This document shows, in pieces, positions 56,701-64,000 of a stretch of 64,000 nt of DNA (its first letter is position 1; the number at the start of each line of letters is the position of its first letter). Location of the stretch: assembly GCA_030142905.1 (NCBI GenBank), contig JASJOG010000092.1, positions 868,001 through 932,000 of the forward strand. The letters are read 5' to 3'. The stretch is from Heliopora coerulea (lineage: Eukaryota > Cnidaria > Anthozoa > Scleralcyonacea > Helioporidae). The notes under the pieces were generated by a model, which had not been told where the DNA came from, ran no database searches, and saw only the letters and a list, made by a program, of their open reading frames with translations. A program made the position numbers and the translations under genes.

Positions 56701-59700
56701 ACGAGGAAGTTCTCTGTTCCTGTTGGAGTTTTAGTTTATTTTAGCGTAAAAAGTACATTACGCAGTATTTCTTTCCTGCATCTTCACCAGAGCAACGGCG
56801 GACTTGATTACAATAAACTACGAAACATCAAGAACCAAGACTTTCTTCAAGTTATAAAGCAAATGAAAAGACTTTGAACTCTTAGACATTCCAATCATGA
56901 GGCAATTAGAAGGCGATCGTTATCAAAAACCGAATTTTCATACCAGATCTTAGAGGCATTATCCCAGTAAGTGGCATTAAGTTGAGTTTTCATCAGAGGA
57001 GTGACTGTGAAACAAGATTGTATGAATTCGGAATAGCTAGTAACGTGTCAGTTACACTGGGAAGGATTTGGAGACGTTGGTTCACTCTCTGGGAGCAGCC
57101 CACATTCAATTCGAATCAAATCCCGTGGTTTACAGGTGTAAACACAGCTTTGCTATATCATTGTCGACTCCAAGATGAAATTGCCGATTAGTCTCAAGAA
57201 AATTTTCCTCTTCTCACAAAACGAGAATGTCTAGAATTTAACCCCACAGGTGCGAGCCCAAATTCTTAAACTCGCTGGGTTTCGCAAAAAGCTCGGTTAA
57301 AACCAACAGAAAGTTGGTACAATCTCCGGTACACCCAGACCAAAAAAACATTAAAACGCCAAACCAGCGTGTCGATATTTAGAAACTTAGCCGCCACATA
57401 AATGTGTTACATTTACATTGTACTCTGACTGAAAATGACAACTTTACACAAGCCAAGATACTTCAAGACTCTAACAAATCTGTCTATGGCAAACGCAATG
57501 CTATTTATACAAAACCTCATTATTGGAATACGTGTTCAAGAAATCAGTCCAATATTTGATAAGGTGCAACTATATGGGAACAAAAACCGCTTGTATTCGT
57601 ACTCTATATGGTTATGCTTCTCTGCGAGCTTCATCAATTGGTGTATATTTGAAAAAGCCACGGCGGTTACATCAAACTCTTCCATTACTAGTGACCTTGA
57701 ATACACCAAAGATACACAAAGATGACAAAACAATGGAAGAAATACTCGACATGTTGGGGTTATTAGCATTAAATGTTTGTAACGTAATCTCGTCTTAAGC
57801 ACATTTGAAATCTTTCAGCAACAATAAAAACTTCCAAGCAACTAAGATATTTTATGGTTTTGCATTAGCGAACGAAAACCACCTCGTCACTTGTCAACAA
57901 GAAAAAAACTCGAACCCTTTTATTACTGCTAGCAAAAGCTGTGTAAACAACGTTTGAGAAAGGCGCTCTTGATACGAATACAGCTTGGACTTTCTTAAAA
58001 GCCACCGTGGACTAAGGAATCACGTATGAAGAAAGAAAAAGAGATGAGAGAACTACCTGAAGCGTTTGTGGAAATCAATCCTCCCCCGAGCTTGCGAAAA
58101 AATGTTTTTACTGATAGAAAGAAAACACTATTCATTTCCAGCCATCACAGGTATTCATTTAATCGCTGTCAATTTTGTAGAATTACAAACCCCTTGAGTA
58201 AACAAGTCAAATAATCACAACAAGCCGACAACAAACGAAGGGGACATTTTAAAGACTTATACTAAGACTTACAATGCACGAGAACGTAAAACTGAGAGTA
58301 TGGCGGGCATTTCTGTGTCGAGAAACGTCAGACTACACAAAGATATGAGACAGTGATGATGGAGAATCTGGGGGACTACCAGTCACACCAGTGCCGAAAG
58401 AGCTTCAGAAACGAGGTGTGAGTTTTCAAATACACCAAGGCGGTAAAACACCAAAGGTTCGCCTTTCCACAGTTACGTCGAAGTGTTCCGCATTGACCAG
58501 ACAGAACACCTGAGATGGGAATGCGGAGCGTGTTAAAGAAGGTACATTACACCGATCATAAGTAAATATATCACATACACTAATGTCGAGTTAAAGGCAA
58601 TTTACGCCAGCAATGTTTGCCGTGATTTTATCAGCAATTTTACATTACTTGCTAAGCAACAGTTCGACTTCTCCTTGCCGTCGGCTTTCATTTGTAAACT
58701 TTCGCGATGTTTCTGTCAGCAACGTCGCTGTAACCGCACGTTAGAAGTCGACCAGGGTAAACTTTCGATTACTTCTTTTCGGTAAAATCGTTGTCAAACT
58801 CGAGCGTGTTCGAAAAAATTACAGGAAAAACTCAGAATGTCCACACACGCAATTTTAAATAGTCAATAACACAGCAAAATCGCAGCACATGCAAAAAATT
58901 AGTAAGAACTGGTCGGCTTAGGGAATCCACTAGCGCCTTCGGAAATGCCATATGTTGAGCAGAAAAACAAAAAATATTAACCACAATCCCTAAATTGGCG
59001 TTCCATTTATCCATATTTTCCAGTAAATATTATCGTAGTACAGAAGATTTATGCCTGTCCTTCACAATGCTTATGTCTTGGGTAAATGAAGTGTCATTGT
59101 AATGTAGTTCTTATGTATTAAATGACACTAAAATATGGCTGAAACGTCTATCTCTGTAGTTCAGCAACTGTAGAATCTGGGAGAGGTAATCTAAATTCAA
59201 GGAAAGTAAATAGAGTAGACGACAAAGCTAGTCCATCATAACATGTCGGTTTGAGGAACGTCCATCAACCGTATTGGTTGTGGCTGTTACTCCTAAATCA
59301 GTTTTCAACACAAAGGCAGTTATCCGCCAATGGCTCTCATTCTGTTAATCTCATCAAGCGAACAGTACTTTCAAGTATATTTGCTTAGCAAAGCTTTTTG
59401 CAAATCATTAACACCATACCTATTAGTGTCCTACAGTGGAACTGCGATTCCTTTCAATGGAAACCTCGCGTTCTTTTGTATACAGTGTCGAACCATTAAC
59501 ACCGCAGACAAAGAAACGAAGAATATCGCATATCGTCTCCTGCCCAGCCGTTTTCCACTCAAGGTAATTAAGGGCGCGTGTTTCATCAGTTTTGGGACGC
59601 TAGATTATATACAAATATTCGTTATATCTTTTGATTTGGCCGTTCGCAGCCTAAAACTAAACGGCCCTAACCAACTAAAACACCGAGCTTCACAAAACAA

Positions 59701-61500
59701 GAAGCAGCCGACAGTACACACAATCACCAAATCTGGCTTGTCTTGCCCTAAGCATTCGTACACAGGTCATTTCCTCGGTCATTCAATGAAAGCAACGGGT
59801 TTAACTCGCCAGAACTATTTACATCTAAGTGTGAAAGGACCTCACAGCAGGTGCTTACCCTTGTGAAGGTAATCATGCTGGAACGACCAACCACGAAAGC
59901 CTTTTCGTAACTGTACGTAATATTAGAAGCAAATTAAAAGCCCATCTGTGGCGTGGGTTTGTTTTAATGCGAGATCCATGTGTGTGCTTGCCATTGAGCG
60001 GGAGCGAGAAACCATGCTATGTATAAACAACCGGGAATCCAAACAGATAGCAGTTAACATCTCTGTGTCAGAAAATTCTAACGTTTGTTGTCGTCTCCCG
60101 GAGCAGGCTTGCCTCAAAGAAAGAGTATGATCTTACCGTCTGAGATGCCTTTCGATGCCGGATTGGAGTATATGGTTTCGAATTGACTTGTTTTAAACTG
60201 CTGACGACTGGGAGTTGCTACAGGAACGTTGAAAAGTAGTAATGAAAAGAGAAGACGTTCTGTTGCCGACACTCCAGCTCGGGACAGCAACATTGTCAGT
60301 CAGTTCTCGGCGTCTGAGCCACGAAGCTGATGTCAAGGATTTATGAGGAAGGTTGAGCGTTGGACTAGGCACGTCGATGTTGAGACGGCTTGCTTTATTA
60401 TGAGTTTACCAAGGTCGACGTCATGCTACTTTAATGACAGTGTGCCCTTCTCTGCTGGGAACCACCCAGAGCATTTACGGGTTTCCGGTGTCGCCATCAG
60501 AGATGTACCAACGCGTGAACAAGTATCTCTTAAAATGCGATTAGCGACAACGGCAAAAACGTTTCTCACTTAAATAGCAATACTCGATAGACAGCAGCGG
60601 TTCTAAAAATCTAAACAGCGATTAAGTTTGTTTAGTTTTATTTAAACGTTCCAGAGATAACGCTAATTGTTTGGAATCCTTCGCGCACTTGACCTCTGGC
60701 TCCCACGTAGAGGGCATTCACCAGCCGATATTCAGTAGAGACAATCTTTTCCGTTCTGTGCAGCTGCAGAGTGGGGATTAAAATAGTGGTAATACCTCCG
60801 AGTTTATTCGGAGGATTAAAATTAACCCCATTTAAGACGCCATTTCGGTAAAGGACGCTACTTTCCTGTCGTTTTTAGCGACTAGTGCGGCAACAGTCTC
60901 AAGTTGGGTATTTTTCCCACTATGTTTAGGAGTAGAAGCTTTGGTTTTGTGAAAACCCGTCCAAAATAGCAAATAGGATACTGAACTCTCGTCGAGGAAA
61001 ATGATCGTCCTTTCAACACATTTCCGCGACGTTTTTCAGCTTGAGAAGTCAGAGGCGTGTAATCTTTTTATCATTCGCGACGAAAGGAAAAATCCTACTT
61101 ACAGTGAAATGCAGACAAACACTCTGTGAGAACGTAGACCTGTTCGTTTTGGTGTAAAAAGTTCTCAAGGGTAGATCTGCGCGGACCGGATAAGCGTGTT
61201 TCTACAGTTTGTGCTAATCTTTGGATTTGCCGATGTCGAGGCAACATATCACACGTGTTTCAGGTTAGTCATAAATCAAAGGAAAGCCAGGTTGATCCGA
61301 TTAGCGAATTGTCAAAAAAATCATAAGTTTTCGAGAACAAGAGCCGGACATTTTAAGTCCAAATTATGGCTTTGGTACACCGCTGGTTGGATACCGTGCA
61401 GGTGTACAGGGTGTGTTGAGGACGTGGTTATGAGGACAACACACCTAAACCGCTCCATGATTGCCTTTCAGAAAGTCTCTGATTAGTCCTCTGAGGAACA
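53800..61500. other. No recognisable gene
   Basis: Unique-looking sequence with scattered frames of 60-180 codons, none with known motifs. The longest is 59,330-59,866 (178 codons). The 5' exons of the spondin-TSR gene may lie here or beyond the window, but none could be identified. Confidence 0.4.
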
Positions 61501-61509
61501 CAGCACGCT

Positions 61510-61705
61510 AATATGACAATAACAACATCAACAACAACAACAACAGCGACAACAACAACAACAATAACAAAAGCAGCAACAACATCAACAACAACAACAA
61601 AAGAAATAACAACAACAACAAAAACAGCAAAACCAACAGCAACAATAACAACGAAACCAATAACAACAAAAACAACAACAGGAAAACCAACAACAACAAG
61701 GAAAG
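61510..61705 (+). repeat. (CAA)n microsatellite
   Basis: Imperfect CAACAACAA run. It gives a Thr-rich frame (61,513-61,953) on plus and a Leu/Val-rich frame on minus, both artefacts. Confidence 0.9.
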
Positions 61706-62139
61706 TAAACGCAAACTGGTGCAAGCAGCTTACACTTGAACAGAAATTTTTCATAATTTTTCAGATTATCATGAAAAATCTCTGTTCATGTATATCTCTG
61801 AGGATGATTCTGAAACACCTTTCACTCAGCAATCGTAAATTCTTAAGTAAATTTATTCTTGGTGTGCTCAGGAGGCGGGGTTACTATAAAGTATTTTTTT
61901 ATAGGAGAAACAATGTCGTTACAGAGAACACTGGCGGAGTTCTCCTAGAGTAAAGCATTAAAGGAAAAGCTACGACTTCTTTCCTTTAGTGCAGTCTTTC
62001 TGGGCCTGTTTAAGCCAACTAATAAACTCTCGATAAGGCCAAGTGCCTCTCATAAGCGATCAAAACTTGCTAGGTAAGTTCATAATCCCTACCTCATGCT
62101 AGATAAAGAAGTGAAGTAAAATAAAGTGTCTTTGTTAAT

Positions 62140-62378
62140 ACAGGATAACCCCATCAGCTAGCTATGTCATTCTATCTCAAGGATTAGCAAGGGCCACCTC
62201 ACATGTGTCTAGGATCACTACATGGGCGAACCTGATTACCCATAGAAAACCTGCGATGCTTGGTAGAGTCAAACTGGACGACACTCTTCTCAAATGTGAC
62301 TAACTACATAGAGCCGATATCAAACCCTAGTCACTGAAGTGAGAGATACATGTATTGCCATTGCTCTACCGACACCAC
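62140..62378 (-). mobile_element. SINE-like element, copy 2
   Basis: Same order as the copy at 33,121: GGTGTCGGTAGAGCAATGG, GGGTTTGATATCGGC, GTCCAGTTTGACTCTACC, ATCGCAGGTTTTC and CTAGCTGATGGGGTTATCC. Divergence is mostly in the middle. Two copies nearly 29 kb apart on the same strand show an interspersed family. Confidence 0.65.
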
Positions 62379-62569
62379 AACGAAGTCAGTAAAATGCTGA
62401 ATTTACTGAAAGAATACGCAGAACGATTACAAACAAGAAACGTAGAAAAACCCCTTCCACCAACTGTTTCCAGAATGTTCACTTCAGACAGAACTATTAA
62501 GGCCATCTTTACGACAAAAAGGACACTCCAAACATAATAATAATGATAATGATAATGATATGGATGCAT

Positions 62570-64000
62570 GAGTTAATAATAATAACAATAATGGCGGACA
62601 CCATTAAGCCTTTACAGCTAAATTCCTTCTAACAACTCGTCCGTAAATGTTGTTATACACGCTAAAGACTGTTATCATTAAATTGTATGGATCAAGAGGG
62701 GCATTCGTACACCACAAGCGTACGTTGACGATCAGGGTTTGAACGACTTGGTGCCTCACTCCTTACGGGAAATCAACGAGATAACAATATCATCCTCTTA
62801 ACATTGATCTTATATCTTGTCACGGCCCATTTAGTGAAGGACCTAACTATTATAGTCATTTCGAACCCTAGGTAAGGTAAGCTGTTGCATTAAGTCAGTT
62901 TTGAGTAGCTTAGAAACTTAAATTAAAGACATCACATCTAGAAAGCAACAGTTTTTTTTGTTTTTTTTTTTCAAATTCGAACAAACAGGGTTCTTGTTCG
63001 TGAATCTCATTAATTGAAGCAGTGTCTGCCACAGGCATATCTCATCAAATAAACTATAAACCCAACATGTACGAGATTCCTCGCCAAACTTGGTTCAACC
63101 CTTCGTACAACGAAATAAATCTTAATCTAAGTACGGAATATTTTTAAGCGTGTATTAAAATGCGTTTTATGTATTGTTTAATTCCGAATGGGCATCATTA
63201 AAGAGGGATAGTGTGCATCGTTAAAATCATTGTCGTGGAGTGTTTTATTTGCTCTCACTTAATTTAGGCCAACCTTTTTAGTTTCATCCTGAATATATAA
63301 AACTTTCCAACACTGATTTAAATTTGCTATAGTTCTTTCTGTAAAGCATTGAAGCACGGTTCTTAATAATGATAATAATAATAATCAATAAACAAAAACT
63401 TTCTATTTTTCCAGTACGATTTTTATGATCCATTCCAGGATTTGCTCTGAAAGTGATCATCAAAAAATTCATTTCCAGGTCAGTCCTTGGTAACAGCATG
63501 CATCCAAACTATTGTATCATTATGATAACAGCCGTAGAGACTAGATTGTAGCACTAAATATTTCTTAAAATAGGAGGTGTCGAAAATAAGAACTTACAGG
63601 AAGCTACGAAATGACTGATAATGAACACAGAACGCCTCTGCTGCGGCGCAAATCTGGTGTTAAAAAAACTTCTTTAAACAAATCGCTGTAATGAGGCATG
63701 CGTTGAAGCATTTCCGGACAAACGTGACGTCCATATGAACCACTTTGTGAAAAGATGGAGGAAGTGTAACGGGCATTTTTGAATACCACTTATTATCCAA
63801 TCTTTCTTCATTCATCTTCACCAGCAGAAGGCCACAGACTAGTCACCGATAGCTTTTAAACAAATACATTTATAACGGCTAGAGAACGAGTCTGTTCAAA
63901 AACGTATTGTAAACTACGTCGTAAGTCTTCTCGGGGTGGCCAGCAAATCAACATATGATTTATCACTGTCAGTGAGAAATTCAGTAATGTCTCGGCATCT
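62570..64000. other. No recognisable gene
   Basis: AT-rich sequence with short simple-repeat patches (such as GATAAT at 62,540-62,590 and 63,360-63,385). The minus frame at 63,604-63,789 has no known features. Confidence 0.4.

Noticed and set aside
1..64000. CRISPR arrays, bacterial operons, ribosome binding sites or rRNA genes
   Set aside because: The window is clearly eukaryotic nuclear DNA with spliced genes; no regularly spaced identical repeats with unique spacers and no rRNA signature were seen.

Overview
The window is invertebrate nuclear DNA: AT-rich, intron-rich and full of repeats. I infer an anthozoan cnidarian, probably a stony coral or sea anemone. The two recognisable genes are metazoan, their short exons sit in long repeat-filled introns, and Penelope-like, SINE-like and fold-back elements are common. 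The species call is inference. Most long open frames here are artefacts of simple repeats and are not annotated as genes.

Layout. 1-9,040 is AT-rich DNA with no convincing gene; it holds a GC-rich hairpin at 6,045-6,119 and some low-complexity tracts. 9,043-13,745 (minus) holds a weakly supported small gene of unknown function, with a first exon, four tandem copies of one exon-like cassette, and a last exon. A head-to-head pair of truncated Penelope-like elements lies in its long intron (10,749-11,755). 14,960-20,790 is a tandem-repeat block: a dispersed ~55-bp motif, then a ~4.5-kb minisatellite of 16-bp units with higher-order structure and one ~490-bp insertion, then a 158-bp tandem repeat.

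22,142-40,922 (minus) holds a full-length myosin phosphatase targeting subunit (MYPT / PPP1R12 family). I rebuilt it as 17 exons whose phases all agree, giving 2,760 bp of CDS and 919 residues. It has a PP1-docking KLKF motif, ankyrin repeats, a long disordered region, one ROCK-type RRSTG site and a C-terminal coiled coil close to the vertebrate one. A palindromic CCAAT box lies just upstream. The introns hold a ~490-bp GGTA microsatellite, a polypurine tract, part of an LTR element with a primer-binding-site-like sequence, SINE-like elements and a fold-back element.

45,844-49,658 (minus) holds the 3' part of a secreted spondin-type gene. Two exons encode the spondin domain and three consecutive phase 1-1 exons encode thrombospondin type 1 repeats. 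The 5' exons were not identified. From 49,660 to 64,000 I see only fold-back elements, microsatellites, a SINE-like copy and unrecognised open frames. The two main genes are functionally unrelated: one protein would steer PP1 to phosphomyosin in the cytoplasm, the other would act in the extracellular matrix.
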